Below, in pieces: positions 1 through 8,674 of a stretch of 55,008 bases of DNA (within the stretch, counting starts at the first letter, position 1; every line of letters starts with the position of its first letter). The stretch is taken from NCBI RefSeq assembly GCF_047634455.1, contig NZ_JBLIAI010000014.1, positions 1 through 55,008 of the forward strand, read 5' to 3'. The position numbers were made by a program, and so were the translations under genes. This DNA comes from Maritalea sp047634455 (lineage in GTDB: Bacteria; Pseudomonadota; Alphaproteobacteria; Rhizobiales; Devosiaceae). Under the pieces are notes generated by a model. That model ran no database searches, was not told the DNA's origin, and saw only the letters and a list, made by a program, of their open reading frames with translations.

Positions 1-219
1 GACTTTTTGAGTGTTGAAGGCGGCAATGGCCTTGTTTTGGGCGGCGGCCGGGTGAAAACTCATCTGGACCATCGGATTGCCATGTGTTTTTTGGTGATGG
101 GGATGGCCACAACAAAAGACGTCAGTATTGATGACAGCAATATGATCGCCACTAGTTTCCCTACATTTGCGCCTGAGATGAGCCGTTTGGGCGCCGAATT
201 TGTTCGCCTAAATAGCTAG
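1..219 (+). CDS. aroA: 3-phosphoshikimate 1-carboxyvinyltransferase, 3' end only
   Basis: C-terminal 72 residues of EPSP synthase, which joins shikimate-3-phosphate and phosphoenolpyruvate in the chorismate pathway. The reading frame is open from base 1, so the gene begins upstream of the window. The strongest sign is the HLDHRIAM segment, a conserved part of the active site, followed by the usual DDSNMIATSFPTF tail. Cytidylate kinase follows after 14 bases. The aroA-cmk-rpsA order is widespread in Proteobacteria. Confidence 0.93.
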   Translation, partial: DFLSVEGGNGLVLGGGRVKTHLDHRIAMCFLVMGMATTKDVSIDDSNMIATSFPTFAPEMSRLGAEFVRLNS

Positions 220-233
220 AGGATCATATTGAG

Positions 234-857
234 ATGTTGATTGCTGTTGATGGACCCGCCGCTTCTGGAAAAGGCACAATTGCTAAGCGTTTGGCCGCCC
301 ATTTCGGCTTGGCGCATTTGGATACGGGGCTCCTTTACCGCGCTGTGGGCTTGGCGACCATGGGGAAAGAGGGCCAGGCGGACTTTGAATCTGTTGCAAT
401 TGATGCAGCGATCAATCTGGATACTTTGACCTTGGATGAAGACATTCTGTCCACCGCAGAGGTTGGACTGGCGGCCTCAAAAGTGGCGCAAATCCCAGAG
501 GTGCGTAAAGCGCTCAACCGCATGCAACGCACCTTCATGGAACAGCCGCAAGGCGCGATTTTGGATGGGCGCGATATTGGCACCCGAATTTGTCCGCAAG
601 CCGAAGTTAAATTGTTCATTACGGCCAACGCTGACACGCGGGCGCGCCGTCGCACGGAGCAGCTTTTGACTCGTGGTCTGGATGTGACGTATAATGAGAT
701 CCTAAAACAGATTGAGAAACGCGATAAAGATGACCGGGAAAACCCGGCGGGCGCGTTTTTTCAGGCGGCGGATGCCCACTTGCTAGATACATCAAAATTG
801 AGTATAGAAGCGGCATTCAAAGCAGCTCTTGATATTGTTGGGCGCGTTACCGGGTAA
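234..857 (+). CDS. cmk: Cytidylate kinase
   Basis: Phosphorylates CMP and dCMP with ATP in cytosolic pyrimidine nucleotide metabolism. The 207-residue length is typical. The P-loop GPAASGKGT lies at residues 7-15, and DGRDIGT, a nucleotide-monophosphate binding signature, at about 111-117. RRTEQLLTRG and KRDKDDREN form the lid region. The ATG at 234 puts the P-loop at the normal distance from the N-terminus. It sits directly behind aroA and ahead of rpsA, as in many alphaproteobacteria. Confidence 0.95.
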   Translation: MLIAVDGPAASGKGTIAKRLAAHFGLAHLDTGLLYRAVGLATMGKEGQADFESVAIDAAINLDTLTLDEDILSTAEVGLAASKVAQIPEVRKALNRMQRTFMEQPQGAILDGRDIGTRICPQAEVKLFITANADTRARRRTEQLLTRGLDVTYNEILKQIEKRDKDDRENPAGAFFQAADAHLLDTSKLSIEAAFKAALDIVGRVTG

Positions 858-1059
858 AAGATCAGCATTTTGGTGCTAAATCCAATCTTTTTCCCTTTGA
901 ACGCCAGAACAGATCAGGACACGAGAATACTGGCTCATCTGCTTTGGATAAATCGGTGTATCACGTTGAATGCGGACCCTTTACGTGCCGGATTTGTTGG
1001 TTTCAACAATCGGGGTTAAGCGCATTTGGCATTGATGCTTTTTTGAAACACTAAACATA

Positions 1060-1078
1060 TTCGGCACGCCGAACGGAG
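1060..1078 (+). promoter_or_regulatory. Small inverted repeat and Shine-Dalgarno ahead of rpsA
   Basis: TTCGGC and GCCGAA form a perfect 6-base inverted repeat (1060-1073) directly before the ribosome binding site CGGAG and the rpsA start at 1084. The 226-base gap after cmk must hold the rpsA promoter and leader. Whether the hairpin takes part in S1 autocontrol is unknown; its position beside the ribosome binding site is all that can be seen. Confidence 0.3.
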
Positions 1079-1083
1079 TACGC

Positions 1084-2799
1084 ATGACAGATACTGCTGT
1101 CTCGATGGAAGATTTTGAAGCTCTATTATTTGAAAGCTTTGAAGTAAATGAACCTGCAGAAGGCAACGTTGTTAAAGGTAAGATTGTTGCGATTGAAAAA
1201 GATCTCGCAGTAATCGACGTTGGACTTAAGACCGAAGGCCGCGTGCCTTTGAAAGAATTTGGCGCAGCTGGCCGTGATGGCACGCTTGTTGTCGGCTCAG
1301 AAGTCGAAGTTTATGTTGATCGCGTTGAAAACGCGATGGGCGAGGCTGTTCTGTCCCGCGAAAAAGCGCGCCGTGAAGAGAGCTGGGTTCGTCTTGAAGA
1401 ACTCTTCGAAAAGAACACACGTGTTGATGGCATCATTTTTAACCAAGTTAAAGGTGGTTTCACTGTTGACCTTGATGGCGCAACAGCGTTCTTGCCACGT
1501 TCTCAGGTAGATATTCGCCCAATCCGCGATATCGCACCTTTGATGAACATCTCACAGCCTTTCCAAATCCTGAAAATGGACAAGCGTCGCGGAAACATCG
1601 TTGTTTCTCGTCGTGCTGTTTTGGAAGAAAGCCGTGCAGAGCAGCGTTCTGAAATCGTTGGTAAGCTTGAAGAAGGCCAAGTTGTTGATGGTGTTGTTAA
1701 AAACATCACTGACTATGGTGCATTCGTTGACTTGGGTGGCATTGACGGCCTATTGCACGTCACGGACATCGCATGGCGTCGTGTGAACCATCCTTCAGAA
1801 GTTCTGACAATTGGTGAGACCATCAAGGTTCAAATCATCCGCGTGAATATGGAAACACACCGTATTTCACTTGGCATGAAACAGCTTGAAGCTGATCCTT
1901 GGGAAACAATTGGCGAGAAGTACCCACTTGATAGCCGCTTTACTGGTCGCATCACAAACATCACCGATTATGGTGCGTTTGTTGAACTTGAGCCAGGTAT
2001 TGAGGGCTTGATCCACGTTTCAGAAATGAGCTGGACCAAGAAGAACGTACATCCTGGCAAAATCGTTTCAACATCTCAAGAAGTTGAAGTTAAGGTTCTT
2101 GAAGTTGATCCAGAGAAACGTCGTATTTCTCTTGGTCTTAAACAGTGCCTTGATAATCCTTGGGAAGCATTTGCAGCAAGGTTCCCACAAGGGACTGAAG
2201 TTGAAGGCGAAGTTAAGAACAAAACTGAATTTGGTTTGTTCATTGGCCTTGAAGATGATGTTGACGGCATGGTTCACTTGTCTGACCTTGATTGGAACCG
2301 TCAGGGCGAAGAAGCCTTGGAAGATTACAATCGCGGCGACATGGTGAAAGCTGTTGTTCTAGACGTTGATATTGACAAAGAACGTGTTTCTTTGGGCATC
2401 AAGCAACTTTCAAACGACCCATTCACCGAAGCAACCGATGGTATGCGCAAAGGTTCAATCGTTACTTGTGCTGTGACACAGGTAAATGATGGCGGCATTG
2501 AAGTTCAAATCGCTGATGGCGATCAAATTGCCTTCATCAAGCGCAATGATCTGAGCCGTGAGCGTTCCGAGCAACGCCCTGAGCGTTTCGCCGTTGGTGA
2601 CAAAGTGGACGCCCGTGTGATCCAGTTTGACAAGAAAACTCGTCGCATCACATTGTCTATCAAAGCTCTCGAAATCGCAGAAGAAAAAGAAGCTGTGGCC
2701 CAGTATGGTTCAACAGATTCTGGCGCTTCACTTGGCGATATTCTTGGTGCAGCTTTGAAAAAAGGCGATGCCCCTGCAAAAGGCGATATAGCTGAATAG
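1084..2799 (+). CDS. rpsA: 30S ribosomal protein S1
   Basis: The largest small-subunit protein, which binds mRNA and helps load it on the ribosome. The 571 residues carry six S1/OB-fold repeats at about 28-94, 112-178, 198-267, 284-353, 370-440 and 457-527. Repeats 3 and 4 show the classic NITDYGAFV and GLLHVTD or GLIHVSE motifs. The length and the acidic N-terminus are normal for alphaproteobacteria. A clear hairpin terminator follows within 70 bases, so rpsA probably ends its transcript. Confidence 0.97.
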   Translation: MTDTAVSMEDFEALLFESFEVNEPAEGNVVKGKIVAIEKDLAVIDVGLKTEGRVPLKEFGAAGRDGTLVVGSEVEVYVDRVENAMGEAVLSREKARREESWVRLEELFEKNTRVDGIIFNQVKGGFTVDLDGATAFLPRSQVDIRPIRDIAPLMNISQPFQILKMDKRRGNIVVSRRAVLEESRAEQRSEIVGKLEEGQVVDGVVKNITDYGAFVDLGGIDGLLHVTDIAWRRVNHPSEVLTIGETIKVQIIRVNMETHRISLGMKQLEADPWETIGEKYPLDSRFTGRITNITDYGAFVELEPGIEGLIHVSEMSWTKKNVHPGKIVSTSQEVEVKVLEVDPEKRRISLGLKQCLDNPWEAFAARFPQGTEVEGEVKNKTEFGLFIGLEDDVDGMVHLSDLDWNRQGEEALEDYNRGDMVKAVVLDVDIDKERVSLGIKQLSNDPFTEATDGMRKGSIVTCAVTQVNDGGIEVQIADGDQIAFIKRNDLSRERSEQRPERFAVGDKVDARVIQFDKKTRRITLSIKALEIAEEKEAVAQYGSTDSGASLGDILGAALKKGDAPAKGDIAE

Positions 2800-2829
2800 C
2801 TTTACCGCTTAATCAGTGATCTGAATTTA

Positions 2830-2864
2830 TCCCGGCGCGTCTTGATTGATGCGCCGGGATTTTT
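2830..2864 (+). terminator. Rho-independent terminator of rpsA
   Basis: Perfect 8-base stem CCCGGCGC/GCGCCGGG (2831-2838 with 2851-2858), extended by a T-A pair, with a 12-base loop and a run of five T. It starts 31 bases after the rpsA stop and rules out the early in-frame starts proposed for sppA. Confidence 0.85.
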
Positions 2865-2983
2865 GCATCAGCGGCATTTCAACGCCTTGCAAATTTCAAG
2901 ACAAGGCAATAGGACTTTGCAGGTCATGTTTTTACCATGCTTGGACCTTCTCTGAGCAAAGCATCGCTAGTGGAGCGCGCCCT

Positions 2984-3931
2984 GTGAGCAACATTCCAAA
3001 TTCCGAGCAGATCGACAATGTGATGGCGCAACGCGAATTGCGACGGTCGCGCCGCAACTGGCGTTACATCGCTTTTGCAGCACTGGCAATTGCCGTGATC
3101 GCGGTTCTGGGCAAAGCCTTGGGCGGCTTTTCCGAACCGATAGCAAAAACGCATATTGCGCGGGTGGTGATTGACGGCACTATAACTTCAGACCCGACAC
3201 GTCGGGCAATTTTGAACGAATTGGCCGACAATGACGAAGTTTCGTCGGTGATTGTGCAAATCAATAGTCCTGGTGGCAGCACAGCAGGCGGCGAAGAGCT
3301 GTATGAAGGTCTGATGCGCCTAAGGGCAAAGAAACCAGTGGTTTCTGTGATCAACGAGCTGGGCGCTTCGGCTGCTTATATGATGGCGGTTGGTTCTGAC
3401 CGCATCTATGCGCGGCGATTGTCGATTGTTGGCTCTATCGGCGTGTTGGTGATGCATTTGGATGCGTCAAAACTGTTCCAAACGATCGGTTTGGACTATG
3501 ACAAGGTGTCAACCGGGCCGTTAAAAGCTGAACCAGATATTGATGAGCCGATGGCGGATGATGTCCGGTCCAGCTATCAGGCGTTGGTTGATGATTCCTA
3601 TAATTGGTTCGTGGACATTGTGGCCGAGCGTCGTCAGATTGAGCGCAGCCAAGTGCTCATACTTGCCGATGGCCGGGTGCTGACCGGACGGCAAGCTTTG
3701 GCCGAAAAGCTCATTGATGCGATTGGCGATGAAACAGATGCGCTTGCTTGGCTTAAAGAGAATCACGATATTGATGAGCAAAACGTGAGCACTTACTTCC
3801 CGCTACCCGAAAATCAATGGGACAAAGTGCAAAATCTAATTGGCACAACGGCCAAAGATTTGCTTGGATCAAGCTTTAAAAGCGTAACAGCGCTTGACGG
3901 TGTCGTGTCTGTTTGGCAACCTGCAAGATAG
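2984..3931 (+). CDS. sppA: Signal peptide peptidase SppA, short form
   Basis: Membrane-bound serine protease that degrades cleaved signal peptides. I place the start at GTG 2984 (315 residues), preceded by GGAG at 2972-2975; in-frame starts further upstream fall in the rpsA terminator. One membrane segment lies at about residues 27-47. The peptidase S49 domain has its nucleophile in NELGASAAY (Ser129) and the general-base lysine in STGPLKAEP (Lys181), with the same 52-residue spacing as the Ser-Lys dyad of the short Bacillus enzyme. ihfB follows. Confidence 0.9.
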   Translation: MSNIPNSEQIDNVMAQRELRRSRRNWRYIAFAALAIAVIAVLGKALGGFSEPIAKTHIARVVIDGTITSDPTRRAILNELADNDEVSSVIVQINSPGGSTAGGEELYEGLMRLRAKKPVVSVINELGASAAYMMAVGSDRIYARRLSIVGSIGVLVMHLDASKLFQTIGLDYDKVSTGPLKAEPDIDEPMADDVRSSYQALVDDSYNWFVDIVAERRQIERSQVLILADGRVLTGRQALAEKLIDAIGDETDALAWLKENHDIDEQNVSTYFPLPENQWDKVQNLIGTTAKDLLGSSFKSVTALDGVVSVWQPAR

Positions 3932-3979
3932 CTAATTCTTGTGGCGTTACAGTGAATTAGTGATTTTGGGGAGGCCTAA

Positions 3980-4258
3980 GTGATTAAATCGGAACTTATT
4001 CAGCAACTGGCGGATGAAAATCCGCACCTGTTTCAACGGGACGTTGAGAATATTGTAAATACGATAATTGACGAAATTGGGGATGCATTGGCCGATGGTG
4101 GCCGTGCTGAGTTGCGTGGCTTTGGCGCATTTTCTGTCAAAAATCGCCCTGCTCGTGTTGGGCGCAATCCGCGCACCGGCGAAAAGGTAGAAGTTGAAGA
4201 AAAATTCGTGCCGCAGTTCAAAGCAGGCAAAGAAATTCGGGAACGGCTGAACAAATAG
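3980..4258 (+). CDS. ihfB: Integration host factor subunit beta
   Basis: DNA-bending HU/IHF-family protein of 92 residues that pairs with the alpha subunit. GTG start at 3980 behind a strong GGGGAGG at 3968-3974. The DNA-contacting arm carries GRNPRTGEKVEVE, with the proline that intercalates at the bend, and the ELRGFGAFSVKNRPAR segment is typical of the beta subunit rather than HU. It follows sppA and precedes a LapA-like membrane protein, as in many Rhizobiales. Confidence 0.94.
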   Translation: MIKSELIQQLADENPHLFQRDVENIVNTIIDEIGDALADGGRAELRGFGAFSVKNRPARVGRNPRTGEKVEVEEKFVPQFKAGKEIRERLNK

Positions 4259-4309
4259 TTTTGCCGCTCTGGCGCGCCCGAAAACGGAGCGCATTATCGC
4301 TAGGAATAC

Positions 4310-4657
4310 ATGATGATCAAACGCGTGGTGATGTGGTTTGTGCTGGTGCCGTTTGGCCTAATACTGGTCATATTTGCACTGGCAAACCGTCATATAGTGC
4401 AAATTGGGATCGACCCCATATCGCCTCAGGCCCCGTTTTGGGGACCAATGGAATTACCACTTTTTGTGGTCATCTATTTGTCGCTGCTCGTGGGTGTTGT
4501 TTTGGGCGGCGCTGGCGGATGGTTTAGCCAAGGCAAACACCGCAAAGCTGAACGCCAACTTCGGCGCGACCTCACAAAGGCGCAAAAGGAAGTGACGCCA
4601 GCCCCGACGACGCCGGCAGACGACCCTTTGGCCCTGCTCGAAAATGACAAGTACTAA
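4310..4657 (+). CDS. LapA-domain (DUF1049) inner membrane protein
   Basis: Protein of 115 residues with two membrane segments (about 6-26 and 49-71), separated by a short loop containing ANRHIVQIGIDP, and a basic, coiled C-terminal tail. This is the architecture of the lipopolysaccharide assembly protein A domain, whose Escherichia coli member helps control LPS synthesis. That function is not established in alphaproteobacteria. Its place after ihfB is conserved more widely. Confidence 0.75.
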   Translation: MMIKRVVMWFVLVPFGLILVIFALANRHIVQIGIDPISPQAPFWGPMELPLFVVIYLSLLVGVVLGGAGGWFSQGKHRKAERQLRRDLTKAQKEVTPAPTTPADDPLALLENDKY

Positions 4658-4740
4658 TCTTTGATCGACACAACTACAGCACCAATTGCCTTTGCAAATT
4701 GGATGGGCTTTGATGTTGAGCTGGCAAGGCAGGAAACTAA

Positions 4741-5385
4741 ATGCAACTTCAGATCAAAATTTGCGGGCTTAAGACCGAAAAGATGGTGGACACCGCCATT
4801 GAAGCGGGCGCCGACTATATTGGGTTTGTGCATTTTGCGAAGAGCCCCAGACATCTTGAATTGGACCAAATTGGCGAGTTGATCAATTATGTCGGTGCGC
4901 GGGCGCAATCTGTGATCTTATGCGTTAACCCGGATGATCAATTGATCGAACAATTCAATCAATTGCGACCTTACTATATTCAGCTGCATGGAAGTGAGAC
5001 CGTTGAACGGGTTAAAGAGATAAAGGCCAACTGCCACGCCCGCTTGATCAAAGCGCTTCCAGTGGGCACTTTTGACGACCTTGAGCCTGTGGCAAAGTAC
5101 CACCCATTTGTGGATTGGGTTTTGCTAGATGCGAAACCACCCAAAGACGCGACCCGACCTGGGGGGAATGGCGAGGTATTTGATTGGTCAATCCTTAAAG
5201 CGCTTGACCCAACGATCCCCTTCATGCTTTCGGGTGGGCTGAATGTTGAAAATGTGGCAGATGCGATAAAACAAGTCCAACCCGCAGCGATTGACGTATC
5301 GTCTGGTGTGGAACACGCCAAAGGCGAAAAAGATGCGGAGAAAATCCGCCGGTTCATCTCGCAAGCAACCATTGCTAGCATTTGA
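4741..5385 (+). CDS. trpF: Phosphoribosylanthranilate isomerase
   Basis: Third enzyme of tryptophan synthesis from chorismate; converts N-(5-phosphoribosyl)anthranilate to the deoxyribulose isomer. A (beta/alpha)8 barrel of 214 residues. The general base is Cys8 in KICGL and the general acid Asp130 in LLDAKPP. MLSGGLNVENV and IDVSSGVE form the phosphate-binding loops. It starts a trpF-trpB-trpA run, the usual alphaproteobacterial split of the trp genes; trpE, trpD and trpC must lie elsewhere. Confidence 0.96.
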   Translation: MQLQIKICGLKTEKMVDTAIEAGADYIGFVHFAKSPRHLELDQIGELINYVGARAQSVILCVNPDDQLIEQFNQLRPYYIQLHGSETVERVKEIKANCHARLIKALPVGTFDDLEPVAKYHPFVDWVLLDAKPPKDATRPGGNGEVFDWSILKALDPTIPFMLSGGLNVENVADAIKQVQPAAIDVSSGVEHAKGEKDAEKIRRFISQATIASI

Positions 5386-5409
5386 GCGACAATTTAGGAG
5401 CGACGTAAA

Positions 5410-6630
5410 ATGTCTGGTGAAAACAGTTTGAGAATGGGTCCGGATGAACGGGGCCGGTTTGGTCATTTTGGCGGACGTTTTGTTGCTGAAACTTTGATGC
5501 CGCTGATCCTTGAGTTGGACGCAGCGTATAAAGCGGCAAAAGCCGACCCAACGTTTAAGGAAGAGTTCGACTATTTGCTCAAGCATTATGTGGGGCGCCC
5601 GTCGCCACTTTATTTTGCGGAACGCATGACTGAGCATTTGGGCGGCGCGAAGATTTACTTCAAACGCGACGAGCTGAACCACACAGGTTCGCACAAAATC
5701 AACAATTGTATTGGGCAAATCCTTTTGGCCAAGCGCATGGGCAAGCCTCGGATCATCGCCGAAACAGGCGCGGGCCAGCACGGCGTCGCGACCGCGACAG
5801 TTTGCGCGCGGTTTGGCTTTCCTTGCACTATATATATGGGCGCAAAGGACGTTGAACGCCAAGCGCCAAACGTTTTCCGGATGAAGCTTTTGGGCGCTGA
5901 AATTATCCCGGTAACCGCGGGCAAAGGCACGTTAAAAGATTCCATGAACGAAGCGTTGCGTGATTGGGTGACCAATGTTGAAGACACCTATTACTTGATC
6001 GGCACAGCGGCTGGCCCGCACCCCTATCCTGAAATGGTGCGGGATTTCCAATCGATTATTGGCGAAGAAACCAAAGAGCAAATGCAAGAAGCAGAAGGCC
6101 GCTTGCCCGACATGCTGATCGCCGCCGTTGGTGGCGGCTCAAATGCTATTGGCTTGTTTCACCCGTTCCTTGATGACCGAGACGTCAAAATTGTTGGTGT
6201 TGAAGCTGGCGGTAAAGGCTTGGACACAGACGAGCATTGCGCGTCATTGACGGCGGGAAGCCCGGGCGTGTTACACGGCAACCGCACCTATTTGCTGCAA
6301 AACTATGATGGGCAAATTGATGAAGGCGCATCAATTTCTGCCGGACTTGATTATCCGGGCATTGGCCCTGAACATTCATTTTTGAAAGACAGCGGTCGGG
6401 TTGAATATGTACCGATCAATGACGATGAGGCCTTGGAAGCGTTCCAACTTCTCACCCGTCTTGAGGGGATTATCCCAGCGCTTGAGCCGAGCCACGCTTT
6501 GGCAGAAATTGTCAAACGCGCGCCGACCATGGGTAAAGATCAGATCATCGTGATGAATTTATGCGGGCGCGGCGACAAAGATGTGTTCACCGCCGCTAAG
6601 CATTTGGGCATCGATCTTAACAGTGGCTAG
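5410..6630 (+). CDS. trpB: Tryptophan synthase beta chain
   Basis: PLP enzyme that condenses indole with L-serine, working in the alpha2-beta2 complex with TrpA. 406 residues, normal length. PLP lysine is Lys96 in HTGSHKINN; GAGQHG and the phosphate-binding GGGSNAIG loop are intact. GGRFVAETLM near the N-terminus is a family signature. It starts 24 bases after trpF, behind AGGAG, and precedes trpA by 43 bases. Confidence 0.97.
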   Translation: MSGENSLRMGPDERGRFGHFGGRFVAETLMPLILELDAAYKAAKADPTFKEEFDYLLKHYVGRPSPLYFAERMTEHLGGAKIYFKRDELNHTGSHKINNCIGQILLAKRMGKPRIIAETGAGQHGVATATVCARFGFPCTIYMGAKDVERQAPNVFRMKLLGAEIIPVTAGKGTLKDSMNEALRDWVTNVEDTYYLIGTAAGPHPYPEMVRDFQSIIGEETKEQMQEAEGRLPDMLIAAVGGGSNAIGLFHPFLDDRDVKIVGVEAGGKGLDTDEHCASLTAGSPGVLHGNRTYLLQNYDGQIDEGASISAGLDYPGIGPEHSFLKDSGRVEYVPINDDEALEAFQLLTRLEGIIPALEPSHALAEIVKRAPTMGKDQIIVMNLCGRGDKDVFTAAKHLGIDLNSG

Positions 6631-6673
6631 CGCAATTGGTTTGGCGTTGATCGCCTTTTGAGGACTTGAATTT

Positions 6674-7498
6674 ATGACACAACGTATGGACACTCGGTTT
6701 GCGGCGCTCAAACAAGAAAACCGCCCAGCATTTGTCACCTTTGTGATGGCGGGCGATCCTGATCTGGAAACCGCGCAACACATCATAGATGGACTGCCTG
6801 CAGCCGGTGCCGATGTGATTGAAATCGGCATGCCATTTTCTGATCCGATGGCGGATGGTCCGGCTATTCAAGCCGCTGGTCAGCGCGCCTTAGAGGCTGG
6901 TCAGGACATGGTCAAAACCGTGCAAATGGTGCGCGATTTCCGCAAAAAAGATGATACAACGCCGATCGTTTTGATGGGCTATTACAACCCGATCTATATT
7001 TATGGTGTCGAGCGCTTCATTGCAGACGGGTTGGCGGCCGGTATCGACGGGTTGATTATCGTGGATTTGCCGCCGGAGGAAGATGAGGAGTTTTGTCTGC
7101 CCGCGATTAAAGCTGGGTTGAACTTCATCCGTTTGGCCACACCAACAACCGATGACGCGCGCTTGGCGATGGTGATGAGCAACACGTCTGGCTTTGTCTA
7201 TTATGTCTCGATGACCGGGGTAACCGGGTCAGCTCTTTCCAACCCAACAGATGTCGCCCAGCAAGTTAATCGCCTCAAATCGCACACTAATCTGCCGATC
7301 TGCGTGGGCTTTGGCATCAAAACCGCAACGGATGCGAAACGCATTGGCGCTGACGCTGATGGCGTTGTGGTGGGTTCAGCCTTGGTGAAAGCGGTTGAAG
7401 ACAGCCTTTTCAATGGCAAAGCCACCAACAAAACTGTGGCCGCAGTGCACACGCTCGTGGCCGAGATAGCAAAAGGTGTTCACGCCGCCAGATCTTAA
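6674..7498 (+). CDS. trpA: Tryptophan synthase alpha chain
   Basis: Cleaves indole-3-glycerol phosphate to indole and glyceraldehyde-3-phosphate; the indole is channelled to TrpB. A 274-residue barrel with the two catalytic acids in IEIGMPFSDPMADGP (Glu50 and Asp61), GLIIVDLPPEE, and the phosphate-binding GFGIKTA and GVVVGSALV loops. GAGG(A)-type spacing upstream of ATG 6674 supports the start. It ends the trp run; accD follows after a gap of 177 bases. Confidence 0.97.
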   Translation: MTQRMDTRFAALKQENRPAFVTFVMAGDPDLETAQHIIDGLPAAGADVIEIGMPFSDPMADGPAIQAAGQRALEAGQDMVKTVQMVRDFRKKDDTTPIVLMGYYNPIYIYGVERFIADGLAAGIDGLIIVDLPPEEDEEFCLPAIKAGLNFIRLATPTTDDARLAMVMSNTSGFVYYVSMTGVTGSALSNPTDVAQQVNRLKSHTNLPICVGFGIKTATDAKRIGADADGVVVGSALVKAVEDSLFNGKATNKTVAAVHTLVAEIAKGVHAARS

Positions 7499-7675
7499 AT
7501 TTGGCACAGCAAAACCCTATATTTATGGTCAGCGGGAATAGCTGTCGCCCATTATGCCCAAAAGCTGCCTCGCCAACAAAGTTGAGTTGCAGTATAATGG
7601 GGAAAAGACTATGGCTGCTGCGATCAAATTTTGCGCGGCGTAAACAAACGCAATACAGGAAGGCCTGATAGCTTC

Positions 7676-8668
7676 ATGAACTGGATCAATTCAGTTGTTC
7701 GCCCAAAAATCCGCTCGTTTTTGAACAAGCGCGAAAGCCCCGAAAATCTTTGGGTGAAATGCCCTCAAAGCGGCGAGATGGTGTTTTATCGCGATTTGGA
7801 AGCCAACCAATGGGTGGTGCCAAATTCTGGTTTTCATATGAAAATCAAAGCACGGGACCGCATGAAATCCTTCTTGGATGATGGCGAATTTACCGAGCAT
7901 GAAGTGCCCGATGTTGTGCACGATCCGCTGAAGTTCCGTGCCAACAAAAAATATGCCGATCAATTGCGCGAATATCGCGCCAAAACAGACATGAAAGACT
8001 GTGTGTTATTGGCTAGTGGCAAGCTGATTGGCCGTGATGTGACCGTTGGTGTGCAAGATTTTGACTTTGGCGGCGGCTCGCTGGGCATGGCAGCTGGTGC
8101 GACGATTGTTAAGGGCCTTGAGATGGCGGTGAAAAACAAAACACCGTTTATTCTGTTTACCGCATCGGGCGGCGCGCGCATGCAAGAGGGCATGCTTTCG
8201 TTGATGCAAATGCCACGCACAACGGTTGCTGTGGCGCGTTTGCGCGAGGCTGGCCTTCCGTACATTGTGGTGTTCACCGATCCAACAACTGGCGGTGTAA
8301 CGGCGTCCTACGCGATGCTGGGGGATGTGCAAATTGCAGAGCCAAATGCATTGATCGGTTTTGCTGGCCAACGGGTGATCGAGCAAACGATCCGCGAAAG
8401 TCTGCCCAAAGGCTTCCAGCGCTCAGAATATTTATATGATCACGGCATGGTGGATATGGTTGTGCACCGGCACAATTTGCGTCCAACGATTGGTAAATTG
8501 GTTGGCATATTCACCAAATCACCGCTTAACGATATGGAACTCAAGGCACCTAAAAAGTCGACTGTGCGCGACGCAATTGTTGCAGCAGAAGGGGTCGACG
8601 AAACTGACAATGTGCCCGCCGAAAACAGCGAAGATTTGACACCACCCCCTGCTGCCCACGCCGAATAG
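7676..8668 (+). CDS. accD: Acetyl-CoA carboxylase carboxyltransferase subunit beta
   Basis: Transfers the carboxyl group from carboxybiotin to acetyl-CoA with AccA, the first step of fatty-acid synthesis. I prefer ATG 7676 (330 residues, N-terminus MNWINSVVRPKIRSF, with AGGAAGG upstream) over the TTG 45 bases earlier. The crotonase-fold core shows GGSLGMAAGA and SGGARMQEG. The N-terminal zinc ribbon is degenerate: only Cys29 of the four cysteines of the E. coli type remains. I recall the same loss in other Rhizobiales. Confidence 0.95.
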   Translation: MNWINSVVRPKIRSFLNKRESPENLWVKCPQSGEMVFYRDLEANQWVVPNSGFHMKIKARDRMKSFLDDGEFTEHEVPDVVHDPLKFRANKKYADQLREYRAKTDMKDCVLLASGKLIGRDVTVGVQDFDFGGGSLGMAAGATIVKGLEMAVKNKTPFILFTASGGARMQEGMLSLMQMPRTTVAVARLREAGLPYIVVFTDPTTGGVTASYAMLGDVQIAEPNALIGFAGQRVIEQTIRESLPKGFQRSEYLYDHGMVDMVVHRHNLRPTIGKLVGIFTKSPLNDMELKAPKKSTVRDAIVAAEGVDETDNVPAENSEDLTPPPAAHAE

Positions 8669-8674
8669 GCTTCA

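Noticed and set aside
2846..2983. Upstream extension of sppA
   Set aside because: It begins inside the rpsA terminator and has no ribosome binding site; GTG 2984 has one.
5188..5862. 224-residue ORF antisense to trpF and trpB
   Set aside because: It overlaps two certain genes and shows no domain; typical of antisense frames in this codon usage.
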